59,022 nt of DNA from Brevinematales bacterium. GTDB lineage: Bacteria > Spirochaetota > Brevinematia > Brevinematales > JAOACQ01. The stretch's first letter is position 1; each line of letters begins with the position of its first letter. A program made the translations under genes and the position numbers. Below, piece by piece: positions 8,974 to 16,639 of the stretch. A model generated the notes under the pieces. It saw only the letters and a program-made list of their open reading frames with translations, was not told the origin of the DNA and did no database searches. Where the stretch lies: the NCBI GenBank assembly GCA_020052515.1, contig JAGVOW010000014.1, positions 1-59,022 of the forward strand, given 5' to 3'.

Positions 8974-8989
8974 TGCAATATTTATGCCA
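8974..8989 (-). promoter_or_regulatory. Sigma-54 (RpoN) -24/-12 promoter of amtB-glnB
   Basis: The minus strand reads TGGCATAAATATTGCA. The invariant GG and GC are ten bases apart, and TGGCA and TTGCA both match the sigma-54 consensus. The start site would fall about 27 nt upstream of the amtB ATG. Control of ammonium transport genes by sigma-54 is common in other bacteria. Confidence 0.75.
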
Positions 8990-9006
8990 ATGTGTTAATA
9001 ATAAAG

Positions 9007-9037
9007 TTATAGGCGCGGTTAATTACCGCGCCTATAA
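9007..9037. repeat. Variant copy of the TAGGCGCGG palindrome
   Basis: 12-bp arms TTATAGGCGCGG and CCGCGCCTATAA surround the 7-nt loop TTAATTA. It differs from the other four copies by one missing A in the centre. It lies between the HD-GYP gene and amtB. Confidence 0.9.
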
Positions 9038-9152
9038 CCGCAGTTCTAGAGCTGCAACAGGGTTTATCTTTGCAGGCAAATATTTCGTAAAGGTTGAATA
9101 GCGGCAAAAGCTGATTAATAATTAATCAACGTGCTTTAGAGGTGTTTAATAA

Positions 9153-10019
9153 TCATACAGTTAGATCGCCTTTGTTCGCCGTAATGAGGTCTTCATTAAT
9201 TTGTGCTTCTTTTATGTTTGTTTTGTTAGAGGGGAAACTGCTTTTAATTTCTGTTAACTTTTCAATCATTTGCGGGTTTTCAATCACCTGGGATATCCAG
9301 CGGGTATCATCGTATTCCAGGTTAATCGAAATAGGAAAGTGAACCTTTTCTTTCTTAGCATTAATGTAAATATTAATAGAAGGAGAAAGGGTTTGCGGAA
9401 AATTATAGTCGACTACTTCAGCTATTTCGCCAGTATTGAGAACGGTAAAAGTGCCTTTTTTGAATATTTCCGATTCTGTGAGCTGGGAAGGCATTTCGTT
9501 GACAAAAGTTTTAGCGAGTCTGGGGGAATAAGATGAACCGCTTTCCCTCCTGATTTCGGTTAAAGCAAACCAGAATGGAAATGCCGCTTTATAGGACCTC
9601 GCGGAAGTCAAAGCGTCAAAGACATCAGAAATTCCAAGAATTTGCGTCAGGTCATCTATCTGCTCGCCATGCAGCCCAAATGGATAACCTTTCCCGGAAA
9701 TCTTTTCATGGTGAAGCAAGACCATTTTCTGAATCGCAGTAGAATAACTTGAAGAGCTTTTTACTATCTCGTAACCAAAAACAGGATGTCTTTTCATTAA
9801 TTCAAATTCTTGCTCATTGAGTGCCGCATTTTTGTTTATTATTTCTCGGGGAATCATGGTTTTTCCGATGTCATGAATGAGTCCTGCTGTGCCAATGGCT
9901 CTCAAGTTGTTTGGGTTGTAATTGAGTTTTTTTGCCAGCATGATGGCAAGAATAGATACATTCATAGAATGAGTGTAAGTGTAGTCGTCATAGTCTTTTA
10001 AATCCAGAAGGTTAATCAT
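9153..10019 (-). CDS. HD-GYP domain protein, possibly 5'-truncated
   Basis: HD-GYP proteins hydrolyse cyclic di-GMP. From ATG 10019 there are 288 residues: an HD-GYP domain with YTHSMNV, LIHDIGK, LMKRHPVFG, HHEKISGKGYPFG and DVFDALTS all intact, then a C-terminal beta-rich extension of about 90 residues (from about 195). The open frame and recognisable family sequence (SVDNIVSNSEA) continue 19 codons upstream of the ATG to a TAA at 10077-10079, with no ATG, GTG or TTG. The annotated ATG has no convincing ribosome site. The N-terminal region normally present before this domain is absent, and the sigma-factor gene ends only 91 bp upstream. Whether the gene is expressed is uncertain. Confidence 0.75.
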   Translation of the reverse strand: MINLLDLKDYDDYTYTHSMNVSILAIMLAKKLNYNPNNLRAIGTAGLIHDIGKTMIPREIINKNAALNEQEFELMKRHPVFGYEIVKSSSSYSTAIQKMVLLHHEKISGKGYPFGLHGEQIDDLTQILGISDVFDALTSARSYKAAFPFWFALTEIRRESGSSYSPRLAKTFVNEMPSQLTESEIFKKGTFTVLNTGEIAEVVDYNFPQTLSPSINIYINAKKEKVHFPISINLEYDDTRWISQVIENPQMIEKLTEIKSSFPSNKTNIKEAQINEDLITANKGDLTV

Positions 10020-10110
10020 AGCTTCGCTATTTGAAACGATATTATCAACACTAATAGAAAATTTGCAAGGACAAAGTTATTTGGAATGAATTGGGGCTGT
10101 CTCTGGAGAT

Positions 10111-11013
10111 TTAATTTAGATAAGAATATAAAAACTGAATTTCATTATCCTGGCGCAACCGGCTCATTACCCATTCTTCAATTTGGCGGATTCTTTCTTT
10201 GGTCAAGTTCAATTTTTCGCCAATAGCAGAAAGCGAATGCGCATCTTCTCCGTTAAGGCCAAATCGGTACTCAATAATTTTCTTTTCCCTTTCCGGAAGT
10301 TTGGAAAGAGCTTTTTTCAATTCTTCCTGCAAAGAAGACTTTATTGCTATATCATCCGGATTTACTCCAGGAGAGGAAAAGTAAGAATCGGAAATATAAT
10401 CATCCATATTTGAATCTTTTTCATCGTTGGTCATATCTTCAAGCGAAGTATAAGATTGAGAAAAATCGATCATTTTCTTTACTTCCGCTTTTTCAATCGA
10501 TAAGTTTTGAGATATTAATTCATAACTGGGTTTTTCTCCAAAATTCTTTGAGTATTCATCCATAAACTTACGGATTTGCTTGAGCTCATTGGAGCGGTTC
10601 ATGGGAAGCCTGACCATTCTGGACTTTTCAGCAATCGCTTTCAAGATAGACTGCTTGATCCACCAAATAGCGTAAGAAATAAAATGGAAACCTTTTTTAT
10701 AATCAAACTTGTCTGTCGCGGTTATTAATCCTAAATTTCCTTCACTGATCAGATCAGAAAATGGAATTCCATAACTCTGGTAGTTTTTTGCGATAGAAAC
10801 AACAAAACGGAGGTTGGAAATAATCAATTTTTCTTTAGCTTCCCGGTTGCCTTTAAAAGCTTTTTCCGAAAGTTCTATCTCTTCATCCCTGGTTAACAAA
10901 GGGATTTTATCAATCTCTTTCAAATAGACAGATACAGCGTTAGTCTTCAGAATTTTTTCATAATTATCTAGTTTTACTGGATGAAGGCTGTTGGCGGTCG
11001 TTTCTTTTTTCAT
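10111..11013 (-). CDS. RNA polymerase sigma factor, sigma-70 family group 2
   Basis: The 300-residue product starts at ATG 11013 behind AGGAGGAG. It has region 1.2 (VSVYLKEIDKIPLLT), region 2 with the core-binding and -10 motifs (NLRFVVSIAKNY, DLISEGNLGLI, FISYAIWWIKQSI), region 3, and region 4 with the helix-turn-helix (LSAIGEKLNLTKERIRQIE). It lacks region 1.1 and the long non-conserved insert of the housekeeping sigma, so it is an RpoS-like alternative sigma. It lies upstream of the HD-GYP gene and downstream of flaB. The anti-sigma/STAS pair at 16.6-19.4 kb is a possible but unproven regulator. Confidence 0.9.
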   Translation of the reverse strand: MKKETTANSLHPVKLDNYEKILKTNAVSVYLKEIDKIPLLTRDEEIELSEKAFKGNREAKEKLIISNLRFVVSIAKNYQSYGIPFSDLISEGNLGLITATDKFDYKKGFHFISYAIWWIKQSILKAIAEKSRMVRLPMNRSNELKQIRKFMDEYSKNFGEKPSYELISQNLSIEKAEVKKMIDFSQSYTSLEDMTNDEKDSNMDDYISDSYFSSPGVNPDDIAIKSSLQEELKKALSKLPEREKKIIEYRFGLNGEDAHSLSAIGEKLNLTKERIRQIEEWVMSRLRQDNEIQFLYSYLN

Positions 11014-11203
11014 AAATTCTCCTCCTGACAATCTTGTATTGCAATAGGCGTGCCGAAGAGAGAAAAATTTACCTCATTGATTTTAAAGGAATTATAAATT
11101 TACCAGAATTTTTCAAAGTTAAAAAACTGAGACTTTTTGACACAAAAATAAGAGCTGTATTAGATGTGTGTCGAAAGTAGTCATTTGAGTGGAGCTGGGT
11201 AAT

Positions 11204-11238
11204 CAAAAAAAATCCCCCGCCATTTCTCAGGCGGGGGA
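11204..11238 (-). terminator. Rho-independent terminator of flaB
   Basis: On the minus strand arms CCCCCGCC/GGCGGGGG (8 bp) with an 8-nt loop are followed by ATTTTTTTT, 28 bp after the flaB stop. Confidence 0.93.
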
Positions 11239-11265
11239 AGCGTTTGTTTAGTTTTTACTAAAATA

Positions 11266-12138
11266 CTACCTTAGCAACTGGAGCATTAGTTGTGGTTTCT
11301 GGTTTGCCTGAGCGAGCATTGCTGTTGCGGCTTGTGTCAGGATCTGAGACCTTACAAAACGTGACATCTGCTCTGCCATGTCTGTGTCGCGGATTCTAGA
11401 CTCAGCTGCCTGCATGTTTTCGTATCCAACCATCAAGCCGACAGCGGTTTTCTCCATTCTGTTCTGGTAAGCGCCCAGATCGGCTCTTTGTTTGGAAACT
11501 TTTGTGAGAGCCAGATCAATCATGCCGATGGACATGTTGGCTTTGTCCGGTGTGCTCAAGCTGATAAAAGAAGCGGTAGTGGGATTTCCTATAGAGGACT
11601 TCAGACCAAGCCCCTGACTGGACATAGTGCCTATGTAGACTCTGTACCGCTGGTCCATATTTGCTCCTACATGGAACCAGATACTTGCCATAACAGTGTT
11701 TTCTCCCTCGGATCTCGCAAACCTTCCAGTTAACAAGTTCATTCCATTGAATTGCGCATGGGAAGCGATTCTGTCTACTTCGGCGATCAGCTCTGATACT
11801 TCTACCTGAATCTGCATTCTGTCTTCCGAGGAATAAATTCCATTGGAAGCTTGAACAGCAAGTTCTCTTAACCTCTGTAGAATACCATGGCTTTCATCCA
11901 GATAGCCTTCTGCTGTCTGAATAAAGGAAACACCATCCATAACGTTGTGGTTTGCCCGGCGAAGACCCTGGATCTGGCTTCGCATTTTCTCAGATACCGC
12001 TAGACCGGAAGCGTCATCACCCGCGCGGTTAATCCGCATACCCGATGAGAGCTTCTCGATGTCCTTGTCGCTGTCGCGGTTGTTGATGGTCAGCTGCCTC
12101 TGACTAAAAATGGCACTGACATTGTGGTTGATAATCAT
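11266..12138 (-). CDS. flaB: Periplasmic flagellin FlaB
   Basis: Core filament protein of spirochaetal periplasmic flagella. The 290 residues are close to the usual 285. The N-terminal D0/D1 region ([71 protein letters not shown]) and C-terminal region ([33 protein letters not shown], ending LLR) match spirochaetal FlaB closely. The middle has the short spirochaetal segment rather than a surface-exposed D2/D3 domain. The gene is monocistronic with its own terminator. AAGGAGG precedes the start, and the leader carries a hairpin and a putative sigma-28 promoter. The export chaperone gene fliS is at 23 kb. Confidence 0.98.
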   Translation of the reverse strand: MIINHNVSAIFSQRQLTINNRDSDKDIEKLSSGMRINRAGDDASGLAVSEKMRSQIQGLRRANHNVMDGVSFIQTAEGYLDESHGILQRLRELAVQASNGIYSSEDRMQIQVEVSELIAEVDRIASHAQFNGMNLLTGRFARSEGENTVMASIWFHVGANMDQRYRVYIGTMSSQGLGLKSSIGNPTTASFISLSTPDKANMSIGMIDLALTKVSKQRADLGAYQNRMEKTAVGLMVGYENMQAAESRIRDTDMAEQMSRFVRSQILTQAATAMLAQANQKPQLMLQLLR

Positions 12139-12159
12139 ACCATCCTCCTTGATGTTTTC

Positions 12160-12181
12160 CTGAGAACGTCCTTGTTCTCAG
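12160..12181 (-). promoter_or_regulatory. flaB leader hairpin with GGA in the loop (candidate CsrA site)
   Basis: In the flaB mRNA, 8-bp arms CTGAGAAC and GTTCTCAG present the loop AAGGAC. A second GGA-containing site is the ribosome binding site AAGGAGG, nine nt downstream. Paired GGA sites, one in a hairpin loop and one at the SD, match CsrA-repressed flagellin leaders (Bacillus hag; CsrA control of flaB is also reported in Borrelia). Confidence 0.6.
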
Positions 12182-12191
12182 CTTAATATCT

Positions 12192-12218
12192 TTTTCGGAA
12201 GATTCTGATTTTGCATTA
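12192..12218 (-). promoter_or_regulatory. Putative sigma-28 (FliA) promoter of flaB
   Basis: The minus strand reads TAAT, 15 bp, TCCGAAAA, compared with the flagellar consensus TAAA-N15-GCCGATAA (9 of 12 bases). Position and spacing fit a start about 45 nt before the flaB ATG. Confidence 0.5.
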
Positions 12219-12258
12219 GAGTTTAAAAAGAGTTTTTTTGTCCGAATTGCCGATAGTT

Positions 12259-12287
12259 TTGACTAATCCTGCTGATTATTTTATAAT
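12259..12287 (+). promoter_or_regulatory. Sigma-70-type promoter of frr-uppS-cdsA
   Basis: TTGACT (12259-12264) and a perfect TATAAT (12282-12287) are separated by 17 bp, 44 bp upstream of the frr start. Confidence 0.8.
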
Positions 12288-12331
12288 AAATAGAAGATTT
12301 GAAAAATTTTACTGCCGTAGGAGGGAAATTT

Positions 12332-12898
12332 ATGATAGAAGATTTTATTCAACTAAAAAAAGAAGCGAATGAGAGGATGGATAAAACCATTCAACATTTA
12401 AAGGATGAATTCAAAAAACTCAGGACCGGCCGGGCACATGTAGGAATGGTCGAAGATATCCGTTTTGATTTTTATGGTACGCTCACGCCGATTCGGCAGG
12501 CAGCTTCTATAAACACACCAGATCCACATACTATTGTAGTAGACGCCTGGGATAAAAGTATATTGAAAGCAATTGAAAAAGGTGTTTCGGAATCAGGCCT
12601 TGGCTTCCAGGCGGCAAATGATGGGAAAGTGATTCGTGTTTCTATTCCGCCTCTTACCGAGGAAACAAAGAGAGATTTTGTGAAAAAGGCGAAGGAAATC
12701 GCCGAGGAAATAAAAGTAACTATCCGCAATGAAAGAAGGGATATTAATAACCATGTAAAGAAATTATCAAAAGATGGGCATATTGGCGAAGACGATGAGA
12801 GAAGAGAATTGGATGATATCCAGAAGGTTACAGACAATCATATTAAAACAATAGACGACGTGGTCTTGAAAAAAGAGAAGGAAATTATGGAAGTATAA
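12332..12898 (+). CDS. frr: Ribosome recycling factor
   Basis: Releases ribosomes from mRNA after termination together with EF-G. The 188-residue length is canonical from ATG 12332 behind GGAGGG; an in-frame start at 12299 lacks a ribosome site. It shows LRTGRAHVGMVEDI, YGTLTPIRQAASI and the helical C-terminus with IRNERRDINNHVKKL. It heads frr-uppS-cdsA, a gene order widely conserved in bacteria; uppS starts 16 bp after its stop. Confidence 0.98.
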   Translation: MIEDFIQLKKEANERMDKTIQHLKDEFKKLRTGRAHVGMVEDIRFDFYGTLTPIRQAASINTPDPHTIVVDAWDKSILKAIEKGVSESGLGFQAANDGKVIRVSIPPLTEETKRDFVKKAKEIAEEIKVTIRNERRDINNHVKKLSKDGHIGEDDERRELDDIQKVTDNHIKTIDDVVLKKEKEIMEV

Positions 12899-12914
12899 AA
12901 GCGGAGTAAATGAA

Positions 12915-13643
12915 ATGCGACACTATGGCTTTGACCTGGATGAAAAAAAATTACCAGCGCATATTGCCATTATTATGGATGGAAATGGAAGATGGGCGCA
13001 AGAAAGAAGTTTTGAAAGGGCCAAAGGGCATGAAAAAGGGTATGAAACTTTAAAAAGAATTATTGATTTTAATAAGAAAATAGGGGTCAAAACCATTTCA
13101 GTTTATGCTTTTTCCACGGAGAATTGGCAGAGGCCGCAAAAGGAAGTTAGCTTTCTGATGCAATTGGCTGTAAACCTTGTCCAGGAATATACGGATACTT
13201 TGATTCGGAATAATATCCGGCTGTTGATTACAGGGACTGATGACAATGTTGAGGCTGGATTGCTTTCTTTATTAAAAGAAGCAATGAAAAGAACAGAGCA
13301 TTGTGATTTTTATACGCTGAATATTGCTTTTAACTACGGCGGCAGAAGAGAAATAGTAGATGCCTGTAAAAAAATCGTTGTTGCGTATAAAGGCCGCGAA
13401 AAAGATTTGCGGAATTTTAGTGAAGGCGATTTTGAAAACAATCTTTATCAAGCAGGCCTTCCGGATGTGGATTTAATGATTCGGAGCGGCGGCGAGATGC
13501 GGATCAGCAATTTTTTATTGTGGCAGAGTGTTTACGCGGAGCTCTGGTTTACTAAAAAGTTTTGGCCGGATTTTACGGCAAAAGACTTTTGCAGGGCTAT
13601 TTATCAGTATCAAGGAAGAAAAAGAAGATTCGGTGGTTTGTAA
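12915..13643 (+). CDS. uppS: Isoprenyl transferase (undecaprenyl diphosphate synthase)
   Basis: Makes the C55 lipid carrier for peptidoglycan and other envelope glycans by cis-condensation of isopentenyl diphosphate. 242 residues. It shows the diphosphate-binding motif IIMDGNGRWA, the second motif YAFSTENWQRP, NIAFNYGGRREI, and DLMIRSGGEMRISNFLLWQ with the conserved Arg residues. It is second in frr-uppS-cdsA. Confidence 0.97.
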   Translation: MRHYGFDLDEKKLPAHIAIIMDGNGRWAQERSFERAKGHEKGYETLKRIIDFNKKIGVKTISVYAFSTENWQRPQKEVSFLMQLAVNLVQEYTDTLIRNNIRLLITGTDDNVEAGLLSLLKEAMKRTEHCDFYTLNIAFNYGGRREIVDACKKIVVAYKGREKDLRNFSEGDFENNLYQAGLPDVDLMIRSGGEMRISNFLLWQSVYAELWFTKKFWPDFTAKDFCRAIYQYQGRKRRFGGL

Positions 13644-13654
13644 AGGGGATAGGT

Positions 13655-14497
13655 ATGTTTACTAAGCGTTTTTTGACGGTTCTTGCGCTTCTTCCCGGTG
13701 GTGCCTTTGTAATGTTTACAGGAATAGCGAATGGCCTTCCTCTTTTTTTTAGTCTTTTATTGATAGCGCTGGTTATATCTTTTGAGATATTCAGTTTAAT
13801 GGAGAAAAGGGGTTACCGCTTTTATCTCTGGGTTAATTCTGTGTCTGTAACTTTGAGCTTTATTACTTTTTATCTATATGGCCTGGGTGTTTATGACGTT
13901 GGTTATTTTTTTGTTTTACAACTGGGTTTGCTTACAGTTTATTGTTTGATGATCCTGATTATGGAGTCTTTATCTGGAAATTTTGAATCTTCGATGGAAA
14001 ATATTGGTATTTCCCTTTTTGGGTATATAACTCTGGGTATTTTTTGCCCTATTATCGGCCTTGTAAAGATGATCGACATGTCCGGCTATATGCTGGCTTT
14101 ACTGGTAGGCGTGACTGCTTTTACTGACAGCGGCGGGCTTTTTGTAGGAAAGTTTTTTGGCAGGCATAAGATACCCTTTTTGTCCAGCCCCAACAAAACG
14201 ATTGAGGGCTATCTCGGTTCAGTTTTATTTGGTTTTATTACGGCTTTGTTTTTTTATTTTCTGCAGATTGTATTTTCTTTTTCGATATTCTCACTTCAAA
14301 AAATTCTCATTATTGCGGCGGTTGTTATTTTCTCGAGTATTATTGGTGATCTGGGAGAATCAACTCTGAAGAGGTGGGCACATACGAAAGATTCCGGCGA
14401 CCTCTTGCCCGGACATGGTGGTTTTTTTGATCGTTTTGACAGCATGATTTTCTCAGCGCCAGCCTTCTACGTTTTGATAAAGTTGATGGGTTATTGA
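13655..14497 (+). CDS. cdsA: Phosphatidate cytidylyltransferase (CDP-diglyceride synthase)
   Basis: Makes CDP-diacylglycerol from phosphatidate and CTP for phospholipid synthesis in the inner membrane. 280 residues from ATG 13655; the same frame is open upstream into uppS, but this start follows AAAGGGG and gives the usual N-terminus. About eight membrane segments precede the family signature STLKRWAHTKDSGDLLPGHG and FFDRFDS near the C-terminus. Its 3' end overlaps the convergent truA by 7 bp. Confidence 0.95.
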   Translation: MFTKRFLTVLALLPGGAFVMFTGIANGLPLFFSLLLIALVISFEIFSLMEKRGYRFYLWVNSVSVTLSFITFYLYGLGVYDVGYFFVLQLGLLTVYCLMILIMESLSGNFESSMENIGISLFGYITLGIFCPIIGLVKMIDMSGYMLALLVGVTAFTDSGGLFVGKFFGRHKIPFLSSPNKTIEGYLGSVLFGFITALFFYFLQIVFSFSIFSLQKILIIAAVVIFSSIIGDLGESTLKRWAHTKDSGDLLPGHGGFFDRFDSMIFSAPAFYVLIKLMGY

Positions 14498-15258
14498 GGA
14501 TAATAGGCTCTTTTAAAATAAAGTCCTTGGGCCGGCACCTGTCCTCTTTTTGCTTGAGGGAGTTTTGTTTTATTTTTCAAGGCCTTTTTTATTTCAGAAA
14601 GGCTTGTTTTTCCATCGGCATAGTTTAAGCAAGCCGCGATGATGTTTCGGATCATACCTCTTAAAAAGCCATTGCCTTTAATAAAGAAAACAGTTTGGCT
14701 TCCATAGGAACTCTTGATTTCTCTGGCTCGAAAATAGAATATCTGTCTTTCGGTATTTCCTTCTTCTCCATACCCGATGCAAAAATTTTTGAAATTGTGT
14801 TTTCCGACAAAAAGAGAGCAAGCTTTTTTAATTTTTTTTATATCTATTGGTTTTTTCCGGTAGTAGGTGTAGGGGAGAAAAAATGGCAGTGGATGGCCTG
14901 TTTGATATATAATATATATATATTCTCTGGCTAAAGCTGAAAAACGAGAATGAAAATCGACGTCTGTTTCCTCGGCTGAAATAATACGGATTTCTTCAGG
15001 CAAGGAGAAATTTAGAATTACTGGCAATTTGCTGATGGACATAGAAAAATTGTTTGTTAGAAAGTTAGCCGTGTAGCGAATAGCATGGACGCCTGAGTCG
15101 GTTCTGCCGGCACCTGAAATTTTAATTGTTTCCTTCATCAGTTTGGATAAAATTTCTTCTAAAATGCCTTGAATCGAGGCTTGTTTTTTTTGTTTTTGCC
15201 ACCCGCAATAAGGTTTGCCATCAAAAGAAAGGGTTAATTTGACATTCTTTTTATTCAT
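14491..15258 (-). CDS. truA: tRNA pseudouridine(38-40) synthase
   Basis: Converts uridines 38-40 of tRNA anticodon arms to pseudouridine. 255 residues with the catalytic-Asp motif GAGRTDSGVHA and the conserved FDGKPYCGWQKQ near the N-terminus, plus GNGFLRGMIRN in the C-terminal half. It lies downstream of the rsmH/ftsL-like genes on the same strand, separated by 94 bp that contain a decayed C-run/G-run repeat. Confidence 0.95.
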   Translation of the reverse strand: MNKKNVKLTLSFDGKPYCGWQKQKKQASIQGILEEILSKLMKETIKISGAGRTDSGVHAIRYTANFLTNNFSMSISKLPVILNFSLPEEIRIISAEETDVDFHSRFSALAREYIYIIYQTGHPLPFFLPYTYYRKKPIDIKKIKKACSLFVGKHNFKNFCIGYGEEGNTERQIFYFRAREIKSSYGSQTVFFIKGNGFLRGMIRNIIAACLNYADGKTSLSEIKKALKNKTKLPQAKRGQVPAQGLYFKRAYYPQ

Positions 15259-15352
15259 CGCATGAATTCCCCCTTTTCAAAGCGAGTTAGGGGGATTTGA
15301 AAATAGGAATAAATATTTCATAGGATTACAATCCAAATTAAAAAATAAAAAA

Positions 15353-15724
15353 TCAGCTTTTTTTAAAAAAGAAGGCTGTTATTTTTTTGAAGAATGCCTG
15401 ATCGAAGAAAGAGTTATCAGCATTTTGTCTTAATTTTTCTTGTTTTTGAGAAATGGGTGTTTTTATAAAACAGACATCTTTCATCGATATAGGCGTTCCT
15501 ATTTTTCCGAAACTTGCAGAAGAAAGCCTTTCCATTTCGGAGTGTATTTTTAATTTTAGCTCATTTTTTTCCAGATAAAGTGTTTCCATGGAATTTTCTA
15601 AAAATTTTATTCTTGAATCGTAACTCTTTGACTCGAGTCTCTGTTCTACAATAATAAAAGAAAAGCCAATAAATAGAAGAAAAATGAACAATAATTTTGA
15701 CGAAACAGTTCTAGTTTGTCTCAC
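15353..15724 (-). CDS. FtsL-like single-pass membrane protein
   Basis: A 123-residue protein with one N-terminal membrane span (about residues 10-26) followed by a predicted coiled coil (about 35-65, FLENSMETLYLEKNELKLKI) and a basic tail. The start codon overlaps the rsmH stop by 4 bp. In many bacteria the small coiled-coil divisome protein FtsL is encoded directly after rsmH, and size, topology and position all fit. FtsL sequences are poorly conserved, so the call rests mainly on context. Confidence 0.6.
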   Translation of the reverse strand: MRQTRTVSSKLLFIFLLFIGFSFIIVEQRLESKSYDSRIKFLENSMETLYLEKNELKLKIHSEMERLSSASFGKIGTPISMKDVCFIKTPISQKQEKLRQNADNSFFDQAFFKKITAFFFKKS

Positions 15725-16629
15725 AAAAAGCCTCTTACTTCAAACGCCCGGAGTTTTGCGCTTCTGGAAGGCCGATTCTTTCGAATTTCTTCCTGAGAGG
15801 CAATAATTGGTTTTTTTGTTACCACCATACCCTTTCCTATCATTTCAAGATTTTTAAAGCAGTGTTTCACTATTCTATCTTCCAAAGAATGATAGCTAAT
15901 AATTGCCACTCTGCCGTTTTCAGATAAATTATCGACAGCATGGGGTATAAAACTTTCGAGAATTTCCAATTCTTTATTCACAAAAATTCGTAAAGCCTGA
16001 AAAGTCTTAGTCGCTGGATGACTTTTCCCTCTTTTCTTTTTTACACGTGCCACAACATCTCCCAGTTCTTTTGAACTCGAAATAGGCCTTTCCCGTAAAA
16101 TAGCCCGGGCAATCTTACGGGCTTCGTATTCTTCTCCATAATGGTAAAGAATATCCGCGATTTGTTCTTCCTTAAAATGGTTAACCACATCGCCTGCGGA
16201 AACAGAGGAAGAGGTGTCTAAACGCATATCTAAGGAAAATTCATCTGTATAACTGAATCCTCTGTTTAAAGCATCCGGGCCCTCCGTTTCGCTTTTGTTT
16301 TTCAAATGAAACAGAGAAATTCCCAGATCCGCAAGTATTGCATCGACTTTATTTATTTTTTCTTGAGCGAGTATTTCTTCAATTTTATTGAAATTAATAT
16401 TGATAAAATAGGCATTGGAAAACGAAGAGAGTCTCTGTTTTGCTCTTTCTAAGATTTCTTTATCTCTATCCACGCAAAGAAGTTTGCCGTCCGGGATGAG
16501 CTTTAGAATTTCCAGAGAATGGCCGCCTTCGCCGCATGTCCCGTCTACCACAATGCTTTTTGGAGAAAGATTAAGCAATTCGATGGTTTCCTTTAATAAA
16601 ACCGGCGTATGATAAAATGTGTTTTCCAT
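15721..16629 (-). CDS. rsmH: 16S rRNA (cytosine(1402)-N(4))-methyltransferase
   Basis: Methylates N4 of C1402 in 16S rRNA using S-adenosylmethionine. About 302 residues from ATG 16629 (MENTFYHTPVLLKE); an in-frame ATG at 16659 would overlap the preceding stop. The SAM site is VDGTCGEGGHS. Other family blocks are ILADLGISLFHL, RGFSYTDEFSLDMRLD and AIISYHSLEDRIVK, and the C-terminal RPSRSAKLRAFE is present. It is the usual first gene of a division cluster, but only the ftsL-like gene follows here. Confidence 0.96.
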   Translation of the reverse strand: MENTFYHTPVLLKETIELLNLSPKSIVVDGTCGEGGHSLEILKLIPDGKLLCVDRDKEILERAKQRLSSFSNAYFININFNKIEEILAQEKINKVDAILADLGISLFHLKNKSETEGPDALNRGFSYTDEFSLDMRLDTSSSVSAGDVVNHFKEEQIADILYHYGEEYEARKIARAILRERPISSSKELGDVVARVKKKRGKSHPATKTFQALRIFVNKELEILESFIPHAVDNLSENGRVAIISYHSLEDRIVKHCFKNLEMIGKGMVVTKKPIIASQEEIRKNRPSRSAKLRAFEVRGFL

Positions 16630-16639
16630 ATTTTCTCTC

